From the IMG/VR virus record IMGVR_UViG_3300030060_007278, positions 1 to 33,869 of that record: 33,869 bases of DNA; one strand, given 5' to 3'. Positions 21,600-28,847 of this stretch are shown one piece after another (the stretch's first letter is position 1; every line of letters starts with the position of its first letter). Position numbers and translations under genes: made by a program. The notes below the pieces were generated by a model. It was not told where the DNA came from. It saw only the letters and a program-made list of their open reading frames with translations, and did not search any database. The DNA comes from a virus.

Positions 21600-22919
21600 T
21601 TAAAAAGATTTTCTACCATAACTATCCCGAACTACAGTAACATGAGTATAACAAGTTTGTGGTGTTATCTCATGCGCTAAGCTGGATATCATATATATGC
21701 CACCAGTGATCGTATTATAGCCAGAATTGTCTAATTCTGCGAAATCACAATGAATCAAATCACCTGCTTCGAGGTCAAAGCATCCACCCAGAGTAAGTTT
21801 TACTTGTATGGTGAATAGTTGATTGTACCTCATCAAGGATTGTACTAGGGTTTTAGCAGCATCAAATGTAGGTTGATCTGGATTGTTTTTCCAGTTCTCC
21901 AACTCTTTCTTACTACTCTTACCTGGTGGCAATGTTCCTATGTCTAACATTCTACTCATTAACCTCGAAACTGGCAACCTAAATTCTTTAGAAACACTAT
22001 TGATAGGGAATTTACCACCAGTCTCAATACCTTCTTGATCTTCAGGTGTGAAATTCCTAACCTCATAATTCATTCCATAGTAATCAAAGAATATTGTTCT
22101 GTTAGAATATGCACCTATTAATAGGTTGTTATGCAGATCGATGTCCCTATTAATTTTATATCTCAGAATCTTCCCAGAATAATCTTCTGGTTTTTTTGCA
22201 GTATTATTAAAAATAAAGTTCTTCTTATATTTTCCTTCTTTTGCTCTCTCAAACATTTTATCGATGGATCTAAAGTTAAATCCATCATGTGTTTCATAGA
22301 AAAGGAATCCAGCAGAATCATAACCCACTGGAACTGATTTAGATGCTAACCAAGTACATGTATATAAAGGTTTCTTCTCATTACCTATAAAATTATATTC
22401 AATTAAAGTCTCATCAAAGTTATCATCATTTATCTTAGATGCAGGAACCATAAGTCCAGTATCTCCTGATAGAGTCTCGGTAAGAATTTTCTTAACATTC
22501 TCTGATATCTTACCATCATATCTTTTAACTACCCTACATTGCTCATTAGCTAGAAATTCTCTTGAGCAGAAATCAATATTATAAGTATCAACCTGAGTTC
22601 CTTTTGTAAGATTACGAACTCTATTCACATATAGTCCACTATCACCTACAAATTTCCTTTCATTCCCATCTGCATCAACAAAAACAATATGTGCTTTCTC
22701 TCCTCCTCTTATTGGCAAATGATCAACTATTCCTCTGTTACCACCAAGTCCAGCTTCTGCAACCTGAATGGTTAATGTTACAGTATTCTTTAATATATCC
22801 TCATAATAAGACAGGTCAGTAATACCAGCACGAAGATCTATCGATTCACCTTTATTCATAGAAGAAAATATCTCGAACTGACGTATGTTTCCAGCTCTGG
22901 TGTTTTGATTATTTAACAT
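21600..22919 (-). CDS. 27: gp27-like baseplate hub protein
   Basis: 439 residues, somewhat longer than T4 gp27 (391). It has the hub-like layout of two beta-rich halves: FEIFSSMNKGESIDLRAGIT, YYEDILKNTVTLTIQV, GEKAHIVFVDADG and NLTKGTQVDTYNIDFCSREFL at the N-terminus, and LFTIQVKLTLGGCFDLEAGD with GGIYMISSLAHEI at the C-terminus, the latter resembling the tube-like hub fold. Position between the tape-measure-like genes and gp5 matches T4-like marine phages. The gp27 name comes from position and these patterns rather than high sequence similarity, so it is tentative. The ATG overlaps the previous stop. Confidence 0.68.
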   Translation of the reverse strand: MLNNQNTRAGNIRQFEIFSSMNKGESIDLRAGITDLSYYEDILKNTVTLTIQVAEAGLGGNRGIVDHLPIRGGEKAHIVFVDADGNERKFVGDSGLYVNRVRNLTKGTQVDTYNIDFCSREFLANEQCRVVKRYDGKISENVKKILTETLSGDTGLMVPASKINDDNFDETLIEYNFIGNEKKPLYTCTWLASKSVPVGYDSAGFLFYETHDGFNFRSIDKMFERAKEGKYKKNFIFNNTAKKPEDYSGKILRYKINRDIDLHNNLLIGAYSNRTIFFDYYGMNYEVRNFTPEDQEGIETGGKFPINSVSKEFRLPVSRLMSRMLDIGTLPPGKSSKKELENWKNNPDQPTFDAAKTLVQSLMRYNQLFTIQVKLTLGGCFDLEAGDLIHCDFAELDNSGYNTITGGIYMISSLAHEITPQTCYTHVTVVRDSYGRKSF

Positions 22920-24427
22920 TATTCTTGGTATAAAGCCTGTCTTAAAAGATCCGCCATACTATCTATTTGTTCAGAAACAATGATTGGTCTAGTTTTATTT
23001 TTATCAATACTAATAGAACCAGTGTCATTATTAATTTGAGGAACAGGAATTCTAATTTCTTCTATTTGTTCAGCAGATTCTGAAATCCCATCAATTATTT
23101 GCTTTATAGGAAGTTTCTTAATAAAGAAAGTAGGATCAGATAAATTCTTCATTCCTTTCTTAACACTTCCAGTAGTTTCGTCAGTCATTTTTTTGAAACT
23201 GTCGATTACACCAACAAAGCTTTCTCTAGGATCTTCTTCTGATTCTTCTCTAAAAGGACTAGTAACTGCTTTACCTACATCTTTTATTCTTTTTCCAAGA
23301 GATTTACTCTTTGACTTTGCTGTAATTGCATCAGTGCCACCACCTCCACCACCAAGACCTGGCAATTCACCACTATCAATAGCATCTCTTATCTCTGTAT
23401 TGATACCCCTCAAATTAAGTTGAAGATCCTCTTTGATTATATTGATAATTTCAAAATTATTCCTCATCATATTGTTTATAGTCTCTGCTGCTTCAATTGT
23501 CTCTCTTGTATTGAAGATGTTTACTTTACTTCCAAACTGAACCAACTCTGGACCTTCTTCACCAACAAGAACTGGTTCTCCTACTGGAGGTTCACCACCT
23601 TCTGCAAACTGTTCAACTTCAGGAATATCCTCTGGTAGACCACCCTGTCCACCTCTGTCCATAGGTGGAGTATAATCTCTCTTCTTACCAATATTCTTAA
23701 ATAAATTTGCTATAGAAGCCTTGATAGCAAAAGGGTCAGCCAAAAATTTCAAAAATGCTAAAAAAGTTTTCGCAACACCTTGAAGTGAATCGATTACTTT
23801 TTTAATCAACCCAACTGTAGCATTTAAGAATTTAACTATTAATAAAATAAACCCACCCAAGAATATATTTTTAAAGAAATTTATAACGGTATTAAGACCA
23901 GGTACATTTCCCAGAAATTTAAGTTTTTCTTTCTTCTCAGATTTTCCTACTTTAGTAGTTGGTAAAAATCTATCTGGAATTCTACCTCTTCTGTTTCTTG
24001 CTGCTTTTTTTATATTCTGGGATTGAATTGTCGATAATATTCCTACAGCAACTAAATTGATAGCATCTAAAGCTTTCTTAAAATAAGATAAACTATTTTC
24101 TTTTGATGCTGCTACTTCATCTGCCTTTGATAATGAAGATGCAGATATTAAATTGGTCTTCAAAAACATTTTTCTGCCTCCTCCTGAGACAGATTTCTTA
24201 TCTAGAAAAGATTTGTTACCTTGCTTAAATAATTTTTGAGCAAGATCTCTTCCTTTACGTCTTTTATCTTTATCTTTTTTTCTACGACCTACAACTTTTC
24301 TAGCAGTGTTTGTCACTGCTTGTCTTGTAGCTCCTTTTGCAACTTTTCTTAGAGCTTGCCGTCCAGCAGTCTTCAAACTTACTGAACTAAAAGCTTTTGC
24401 AAAACCTGCTAATAATCCCGCTGCCAT
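22919..24427 (-). CDS. tape-measure/hub-associated structural protein with VGEEGPEL motif
   Basis: 502 residues. The N-terminus is small and basic (ALRKVAKGATRQAVTN, GRRKKDKDKRRKGRD). A hydrophobic helical stretch lies at about 185-215 (FFKNIFLGGFILLIVKFLNA). A Gly-rich acidic segment then leads to EPVLVGEEGPELVQFGSKVN, the motif common near the end of tape-measure proteins. A helical region with a poly-Gly linker follows. It starts directly after the stop of the 596-residue gene. I cannot say whether this or the larger neighbour is the true length ruler; they may work together, one in the tube lumen and one at the hub. Confidence 0.65.
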   Translation of the reverse strand: MAAGLLAGFAKAFSSVSLKTAGRQALRKVAKGATRQAVTNTARKVVGRRKKDKDKRRKGRDLAQKLFKQGNKSFLDKKSVSGGGRKMFLKTNLISASSLSKADEVAASKENSLSYFKKALDAINLVAVGILSTIQSQNIKKAARNRRGRIPDRFLPTTKVGKSEKKEKLKFLGNVPGLNTVINFFKNIFLGGFILLIVKFLNATVGLIKKVIDSLQGVAKTFLAFLKFLADPFAIKASIANLFKNIGKKRDYTPPMDRGGQGGLPEDIPEVEQFAEGGEPPVGEPVLVGEEGPELVQFGSKVNIFNTRETIEAAETINNMMRNNFEIINIIKEDLQLNLRGINTEIRDAIDSGELPGLGGGGGGTDAITAKSKSKSLGKRIKDVGKAVTSPFREESEEDPRESFVGVIDSFKKMTDETTGSVKKGMKNLSDPTFFIKKLPIKQIIDGISESAEQIEEIRIPVPQINNDTGSISIDKNKTRPIIVSEQIDSMADLLRQALYQE

Positions 24428-26218
24428 TTAATTAGACCCTCCTAACAATCCATACACACTAGAAGTGTAATTTGACTCAACACCAGAGGTAGAACTAGAA
24501 CTAGGAATCTCTGTTTGTGAACCTTCCGATGAAGCTGCAGGATATGTACTACCACCTTTGCCACCAAAAGTTTCCATAGGACCAGACATTCCCATTGGGA
24601 TTGTGGTAATTTTTGTTGATGAGTATCTTTTTTTCGCAAGTTCCTCAAAATTTTTCTTTCTTGCATTTGTTGTTTTTCTTACTGTATCATCTTTTTTATC
24701 AAAAGCACCCATATCCTTGGCCATCAAGGCAGCATCTATAGACAATGATGCAGCAGTTCCAAGACCAGGTATACTACCAGCAATACCAGATAATAATTCC
24801 ATTCCTGCTCCTGTAGTATCACCCGACATCAATCTTTGTACTGCAAACATTGTACCCAAACCAAGACCAACGATAGGAATCTTTTTAAACAAAGATTTAG
24901 CTCCTCCTTTACCACCAATCTTAAATATACTTTTTGCTTTACTTGCTATTCCTTTTAAAAATCCAACTTTTTTTACAGGTGGCAATAATCCCTTTATCTT
25001 TGTTCCTGTCAACCTCCCCTGTGGTGATGAAAATTTCTTTACTATCTTTCTAGGAGAACCTAGTAGTAGTTCTAATTGACCTGATCCTGGAAGTCTAGGA
25101 GGCCCAGATGGTAACAATCCTTTTATATTTGTTCCTGGTAACAATCCTTTTATCTTTGTTCCTGGTAACAATCCTTTTATCTTTGTTTTTGCAATTTGTG
25201 GCAAGGTTTTCAGTCTTTTACCAGTACCACTTTTCTTAACTACCTTCTTATAATCATCAGGATCAAACATTCCAACATCTGCTCTTGTTATATTATCAAA
25301 ACCACTTACCTTTATTTTACTGGATTTATTTTTTCCAAGCGTCCTCATGTTGGGCTTGTCAGTATTAGCAAAGTTTTTATTAACTTTTGCTGATCTTCTT
25401 CTTTCTCTAGTAGATCCAGTTCGGAAGAGGAAGTCATCAGATAATGGATTTAATGTTTTAATTCCTCTTCTTTGAAAATTCTTTCTTGCATTGAGGAATT
25501 TATCTCTAGATCGTAAACCAATAGCCTTAAAACCTTTTACACTTGTTCTGGTTTGTCTTAGTCCCTTTCTGCCTTTTAAAACTGTAGCACCACCTTTATA
25601 TAATTTAGCTGCATTCCCTCCTAAACGACCAAGTGCTCCTAGACCCAATAATGAAGTAAGAGTAGAAACAATTATAGGTCCAAAAACAGCGGCGCCAAAA
25701 AGAGTAGCACCAGCAGCTAAGAATTTTCCTTTACCAGTTTTAAGATAATTAAGTAGTGCTAACAAAGAAGATCCCATAAGAATCTTACCAAAAAATGCAC
25801 TAAGGCTGCCAAATAAACCCTTTCCTACACCTGCTATTTTCTTACCTATTCCCGATTTTTCTTTATTCTCCTTTTTTTGCTCTAATTCTGCTTCTCTAGC
25901 TCTTTTTCTAAATTTATTATCCTTTCTTCTATCAATTTCATTTTCCTTCTTATCTAATTTAGAACTTTTATTTAAAGACTTAGCAATCCCACTTAATGTT
26001 GTAAGAATTGTAGAAAATCCATCAGCAATGAATTCAGTTGAACCACTCTCCTTTTCTGGAGTATCTGGTTTTAAAGAACTTGGTGTAGCAAAAAAAGAAT
26101 TACTCTTTATTTGAGATCCTTTTAATATAGTTGCCTTCTCTTTAGCTCCTTCATCCCTCAGATCAGATAAGATCTTCTCTGCTGCCAATCTTTTTACTTG
26201 ATTTGAGGGTTTAACCAT
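24428..26218 (-). CDS. tape-measure-like tail protein (T4 gp29 position)
   Basis: 596 residues, close to the 590 of T4 gp29. The N-terminal third is charged and helical with Lys/Glu runs (RREAELEQKKEN-type). Hydrophobic membrane-like segments follow at about 155-205 (MGSSLLALLNYL, AAVFGPIIVSTLTSLLGLGA) and 470-520 (IVGLGLGTMFAVQRL, AASLSIDAALMA). Between them lies a very basic region containing tandem KIKGLLPG repeats. It immediately follows gp26 and its -1 frame extension, the position of the tape measure after the tail chaperones in many tailed phages. Its ATG overlaps the stop of that small ORF. Tape-measure function is inferred from position, size and composition. Confidence 0.68.
   Translation of the reverse strand: MVKPSNQVKRLAAEKILSDLRDEGAKEKATILKGSQIKSNSFFATPSSLKPDTPEKESGSTEFIADGFSTILTTLSGIAKSLNKSSKLDKKENEIDRRKDNKFRKRAREAELEQKKENKEKSGIGKKIAGVGKGLFGSLSAFFGKILMGSSLLALLNYLKTGKGKFLAAGATLFGAAVFGPIIVSTLTSLLGLGALGRLGGNAAKLYKGGATVLKGRKGLRQTRTSVKGFKAIGLRSRDKFLNARKNFQRRGIKTLNPLSDDFLFRTGSTRERRRSAKVNKNFANTDKPNMRTLGKNKSSKIKVSGFDNITRADVGMFDPDDYKKVVKKSGTGKRLKTLPQIAKTKIKGLLPGTKIKGLLPGTNIKGLLPSGPPRLPGSGQLELLLGSPRKIVKKFSSPQGRLTGTKIKGLLPPVKKVGFLKGIASKAKSIFKIGGKGGAKSLFKKIPIVGLGLGTMFAVQRLMSGDTTGAGMELLSGIAGSIPGLGTAASLSIDAALMAKDMGAFDKKDDTVRKTTNARKKNFEELAKKRYSSTKITTIPMGMSGPMETFGGKGGSTYPAASSEGSQTEIPSSSSTSGVESNYTSSVYGLLGGSN
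24981..25190 (-). repeat. 27-bp coding repeats (KIKGLLPGT units) in the tape-measure gene
   Basis: Three near-identical tandem 27-base units at 25110-25136, 25137-25163 and 25164-25190 (the last diverging at its end) encode a 9-residue unit, T-(K/N)-I-K-G-L-L-P-G. A fourth, more diverged copy lies about 100 bases away at 24981-25007. The unit length is a multiple of three, so copy-number change keeps the frame and would alter the length of a presumed length-ruler protein. Confidence 0.85.
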
Positions 26219-26384
26219 TTTGTTGTTGTTTTAGCTTCTCATCCTCAAGATGTTGTTGTAACATGGAAATGTAAATATCTCTTTCCCAAGGAATAAGATT
26301 TTCAATCTCCGTTAAACTATATTTATGGTACTGTAAGAGGGCAAAGTTTATCTTATAATAATTTTCAAGATCCATATGGATCAT
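26211..26384 (-). CDS. small ORF in the -1 frame after gp26, probable C-terminal extension of a frameshifted tail chaperone
   Basis: 54 residues from the ATG at 26375 (57 from the in-frame ATG at 26384): MDLENYYKINFALLQYHKYS, then ENLIPWERDIYISMLQQHLE. The IPWERDIYI...L helix pattern is like the T-type extensions of tape-measure chaperones. Its frame is -1 relative to gp26 and stays open back past a U UUU UUC heptamer at 26393-26399. Slipping there would replace the last gp26 Asp by RLGMIHM and add about 60 residues, for a fusion of about 298. Independent initiation is also possible, since AGGA lies 9 bases before the inner ATG. The stop overlaps the tape-measure start. Confidence 0.75.
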   Translation of the reverse strand: MIHMDLENYYKINFALLQYHKYSLTEIENLIPWERDIYISMLQQHLEDEKLKQQQNG

Positions 26385-26399
26385 TCCTAATCGAAAAAA
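26369..26399 (-). promoter_or_regulatory. candidate -1 programmed ribosomal frameshift site: slippery heptamer plus hairpin
   Basis: On the minus strand the gp26 frame reads TCT TTT TTC GAT TAG, so T TTT TTC is a canonical X XXY YYZ heptamer (26399-26393) placed two codons before the stop. After 10 bases comes the perfect 14-base palindrome GATCCATATGGATC (26382-26369), able to form a 5-base-pair stem with an ATAT loop. A partial Shine-Dalgarno-like AAGGG lies about 8 bases upstream. Confidence 0.65.
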
Positions 26400-27106
26400 G
26401 ACGCTAACCCTTCTAGAACCACTGTGTTCTCTTTTTCTGTATTTGGATTGGTAAAGGTAACACTATGAGATAACTTAGGCATCGTTTCAAAGAACTTCTC
26501 AATCTTTTTAAATTGAGCACTATTCATTGATTCTAAGAAAGATATCAGTTCCTTCTTTGTCACATCAGATGAAGACCAAACTTCTTCCTCATTGTATATT
26601 TTTCCAATACAAGAACAAATCAATTCAAAGGACTTATCAATACCAACATTTTCATCAAAGTCAAAATTATTTTTAACAAATTCATCAAGAGATGGATACT
26701 TCATCTCCATAACTAATTTTTCATCAAGTTGAATCTTATTAGTATGATCTTCACTCTTTTGAACTTTAATATCCTCAACATTAATCTCAACAGGAACTGA
26801 TGTTTCTCCATCATCAGGTGCTAATAAGTTAACCTCAATAACTTCACCAACAGATTTGCCCCTGATGTTTAAGAATAGGTACTCAATGTCAAAAGTAGGA
26901 AGAGAATCTATCTTCACTCCTCTTGTTTGAACACAACTCTTCAAAACTGTTCTGATGGCATTTGTGATTTGTTTTGTATCTTCAGTCTCAAGAGATAATA
27001 CTAATAGTTTTTCTTCCTTAACTAGAAAAGGTCTATACTTTACCTTCTTTTCTGTAGATGGCAACTCAAGCTCATATGTTGGAGTTACAATGGTTGGCAA
27101 TGGCAT
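26387..27106 (-). CDS. 26: gp26-like baseplate hub / tail assembly chaperone protein
   Basis: 239 residues. The N-terminus (YELELPSTEKKVKYRPFLVKEEKLLVL, shown as a continuous helix-strand start) and the acidic C-terminal helical half (FDIEYLFLNIRGKSVGE, then KKELISFLESMNSAQFKKIE) match the T4 gp26 baseplate hub family of marine T4-like phages. T4 gp26 is needed for hub assembly. Here the gene ends in a slippery T TTT TTC, two codons before TAG, with a further ORF in the -1 frame. It may therefore make two products, as in lambda G/GT-type tail chaperones. A CTAAATA late promoter precedes it. Confidence 0.78.
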   Translation of the reverse strand: MPLPTIVTPTYELELPSTEKKVKYRPFLVKEEKLLVLSLETEDTKQITNAIRTVLKSCVQTRGVKIDSLPTFDIEYLFLNIRGKSVGEVIEVNLLAPDDGETSVPVEINVEDIKVQKSEDHTNKIQLDEKLVMEMKYPSLDEFVKNNFDFDENVGIDKSFELICSCIGKIYNEEEVWSSSDVTKKELISFLESMNSAQFKKIEKFFETMPKLSHSVTFTNPNTEKENTVVLEGLASFFD

Positions 27107-27128
27107 GATATTTTCAATTCAGTAAGTT

Positions 27129-27135
27129 TATTTAG
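27129..27135 (-). promoter_or_regulatory. CTAAATA late promoter for gp26 and the hub operon
   Basis: The minus strand reads ACTAAATAAAC, 23 bases upstream of the gp26 ATG at 27106, in the 34-base gap after gp54. It would start the long hub operon running down to the 263-residue gene. Confidence 0.6.
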
Positions 27136-27140
27136 TAGGT

Positions 27141-28001
27141 TTATTTGATATAAGGTAGGGTGTTATCTTGTAATACTTTATTGGCCTTTTTATTTTGAGT
27201 TGGACTAATACTAAAAGAACCAGCTGGGAAAGTATTTCCATATTGTGCGTTATCTGCTTCTATCAGAGGAGTCGTAGAACTATTAACTGGAATATTAGAA
27301 TTATTAATTGCACTAATATTTGGAATTGTTCTCATTGTATTACTTCTTGCTCCTCTTGCCCCTCTTAGTGATCTTTCAGCAACATAACGAATATAACTGA
27401 ACGAAACATTACATCTCAATATATCAGGTTGATTATAAGAGACTGGCATTGATGTGATTGTTTGTGGGAAAGCACCAATAAAACTATAGTTCATAACATT
27501 TTTTCTTCTATCACTCAAAGATGAATGCTGATCCTTTTCAAATTTTGTAATGTATATCTCCTGTTTATAACTATCAGGATATCTCATTCTAAAATTTCTA
27601 TGTCTACTTTTGGATAAACCCCTATCTTCACCACCAGTTATATAATCTATCCATGTTTCAAATATTTCTATTGCATGATAATCTCTATCTACATAAAATG
27701 TTAAATTTAAACCTTGATCATAAATTCTACGATATGCCATCTTCTCAGTAACACCAGCATAATCATTAGTAACATCATGAGTTGCTATTGTAGATCCTGG
27801 TAAAGAAGCTTCTGTACATAATAATTCAACCTGAGACAAATCATTAGCAGTTCCTGCTATCTTTAGACCACGAGATCTCATCAACCCTTGAATTGCCGAT
27901 GGTATGGGCAGTGTAAGAGCATAAAATGAGGTTTGGGCAACATTTAATAATCTAGATTTTACAAAATCTGTCGTTAGATTTTGGGGAGCTTGGGCTGCCA
28001 T
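27141..28001 (-). CDS. 54: T4 gp19/gp54-family tail tube protein, most likely the gp54 tube initiator
   Basis: 286 residues of the T4 tail-tube family: LCTEASLPGSTIATHDV, the tube-loop segment YRRIYDQGLNLTFYVDRDYH, IEIFETWIDYITG, FIGAFPQTITSMPVSYNQP and the final strand LRCNVSFSYIRY. It is longer than typical gp19 (about 160-210 residues) because of a C-terminal 75-residue Ser/Asn-rich extension. It is encoded with hub genes, gp48 and gp53 rather than with the sheath gene, which favours gp54 (T4: 320 residues), the protein that starts the tube on the baseplate. No clear ribosome-binding site or late promoter is visible upstream, only weak -10-like AT stretches. Confidence 0.75.
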   Translation of the reverse strand: MAAQAPQNLTTDFVKSRLLNVAQTSFYALTLPIPSAIQGLMRSRGLKIAGTANDLSQVELLCTEASLPGSTIATHDVTNDYAGVTEKMAYRRIYDQGLNLTFYVDRDYHAIEIFETWIDYITGGEDRGLSKSRHRNFRMRYPDSYKQEIYITKFEKDQHSSLSDRRKNVMNYSFIGAFPQTITSMPVSYNQPDILRCNVSFSYIRYVAERSLRGARGARSNTMRTIPNISAINNSNIPVNSSTTPLIEADNAQYGNTFPAGSFSISPTQNKKANKVLQDNTLPYIK

Positions 28002-28002
28002 C

Positions 28003-28010
28003 TATAAATA
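28003..28010 (+). promoter_or_regulatory. T4-type late promoter for gp4
   Basis: A perfect TATAAATA on the plus strand, 29 bases upstream of the gp4 ATG at 28039 and just outside the gp54 start on the other strand. It would begin the gp4-gp53 operon. Confidence 0.7.
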
Positions 28011-28038
28011 CTTTTACGTTATATATTATGTATACAAG

Positions 28039-28482
28039 ATGGCACAAAGTATCAAAAGCAGATACAGGCCAAAAAACCCCAACAAATATAAGGGTGACTA
28101 TAATAATATTATATGTCGAAGTAGTTGGGAACGCAAGTTTTGTTCTTGGTGTGATTTGAATGAGAACATTGTTGCTTGGGGAAGTGAAGAATTTTGTATC
28201 CCCTATTTTGATCCAACTGAACGTAAAATGAGAAGATATTTTCCAGACTTTATCATCAATGTGAAAGAAAATACTGGGAAAATTAAAACTTATGTGATTG
28301 AAGTAAAACCTAGAAAACAAACTCTACCTCCAAAACAGAAGAAGAGAATGACTAAATCATTTCTTTATGAGTGTAAGACATTTGAAGTAAATAGAGCAAA
28401 GTGGGAAGCTGCATCTGAATGGTGTAAAGATAGAAAAATTGAATTTAAGATTATTACTGAAAACGAACTAGGTATCAAATAA
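28039..28482 (+). CDS. 4: gp4 head completion protein
   Basis: 147 residues, against 150 for T4 gp4, and alignable along its length: KYKGDYNNIICRSSWERKF, IVAWGSEEFCIPYFDP, MRRYFPDFIINV, YVIEVKPRKQTLPP, and FEVNRAKWEAASEWCKDRKI. The family has an endonuclease-like fold (D in YFPDF and ExK in IEVKP are visible) and works with other completion proteins to finish DNA-filled heads before tails join. It is the first gene of a plus-strand operon, and its stop overlaps the next gene's ATG (TAATG). Confidence 0.9.
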   Translation: MAQSIKSRYRPKNPNKYKGDYNNIICRSSWERKFCSWCDLNENIVAWGSEEFCIPYFDPTERKMRRYFPDFIINVKENTGKIKTYVIEVKPRKQTLPPKQKKRMTKSFLYECKTFEVNRAKWEAASEWCKDRKIEFKIITENELGIK

Positions 28483-28829
28483 TGGTAGATCGTACAGAAG
28501 AACTTCAAGAAAAACTTGATGGTTCTGAAGATGCAGATAGTATTATGATGAGTATATTGGAAGTATTCACGGAAACTGAGTGGGTTCCTGAACCAGGAAA
28601 ATATTATACTTTTTTATACATAGCAAAGAGTCCTGATATTACATATGATGAACATCCATTAATTGCTTGCATGGAAGTTCTTGCATGGGGATTCAAAGGT
28701 TTAAACTTTCATTGGGGAACAATGAGAAATTACACCTGGCAAGAAGTAGTAGGAGCATTACATGTCGTCAACAATGACGAAATTGAATACTTAAGGTCAT
28801 TATCCTACGCCAAATATCGTACTAAATAA
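28482..28829 (+). CDS. conserved small protein between gp4 and gp48
   Basis: 115 residues (MVDRTEELQEKLDGSEDA..., PGKYYTFLYIAKSP, WGFKGLNFHWGTMRNYTWQE, ending LSYAKYRTK). I recall a similar protein at this place in marine T4-like phages without an assigned function. It is soluble and mixed alpha/beta with no signal or membrane segment. Translational overlap with gp4 and the following gp48 and gp53 genes suggest a virion assembly role. The next late promoter overlaps its last codons. Confidence 0.75.
   Translation: MVDRTEELQEKLDGSEDADSIMMSILEVFTETEWVPEPGKYYTFLYIAKSPDITYDEHPLIACMEVLAWGFKGLNFHWGTMRNYTWQEVVGALHVVNNDEIEYLRSLSYAKYRTK
28822..28828 (+). promoter_or_regulatory. CTAAATA late promoter for gp48
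   Basis: CTAAATA on the plus strand, 19 bases before the gp48 ATG at 28848; it overlaps the TAA stop of the preceding gene (28827-28829). The leader would be very short. Confidence 0.5.
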
Positions 28830-28847
28830 CTAAACTAGAACAGTATC

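Noticed and set aside
24558-25079. 173-residue plus-strand open frame opposite the tape-measure gene
   Set aside because: Pro/Ile/Phe-rich antisense of Lys/Gly/Leu codons; no start signals, and the minus-strand gene has clear neighbours and overlaps.
24981-25190. CRISPR-like array from the 27-bp repeats
   Set aside because: The units are contiguous, without spacers, and encode a clean peptide repeat in a long gene.
27952-28320. 122-residue minus-strand frame opposite gp4 and overlapping gp54
   Set aside because: gp4 aligns with T4 gp4 along its full length; the antisense frame has only shadow composition.
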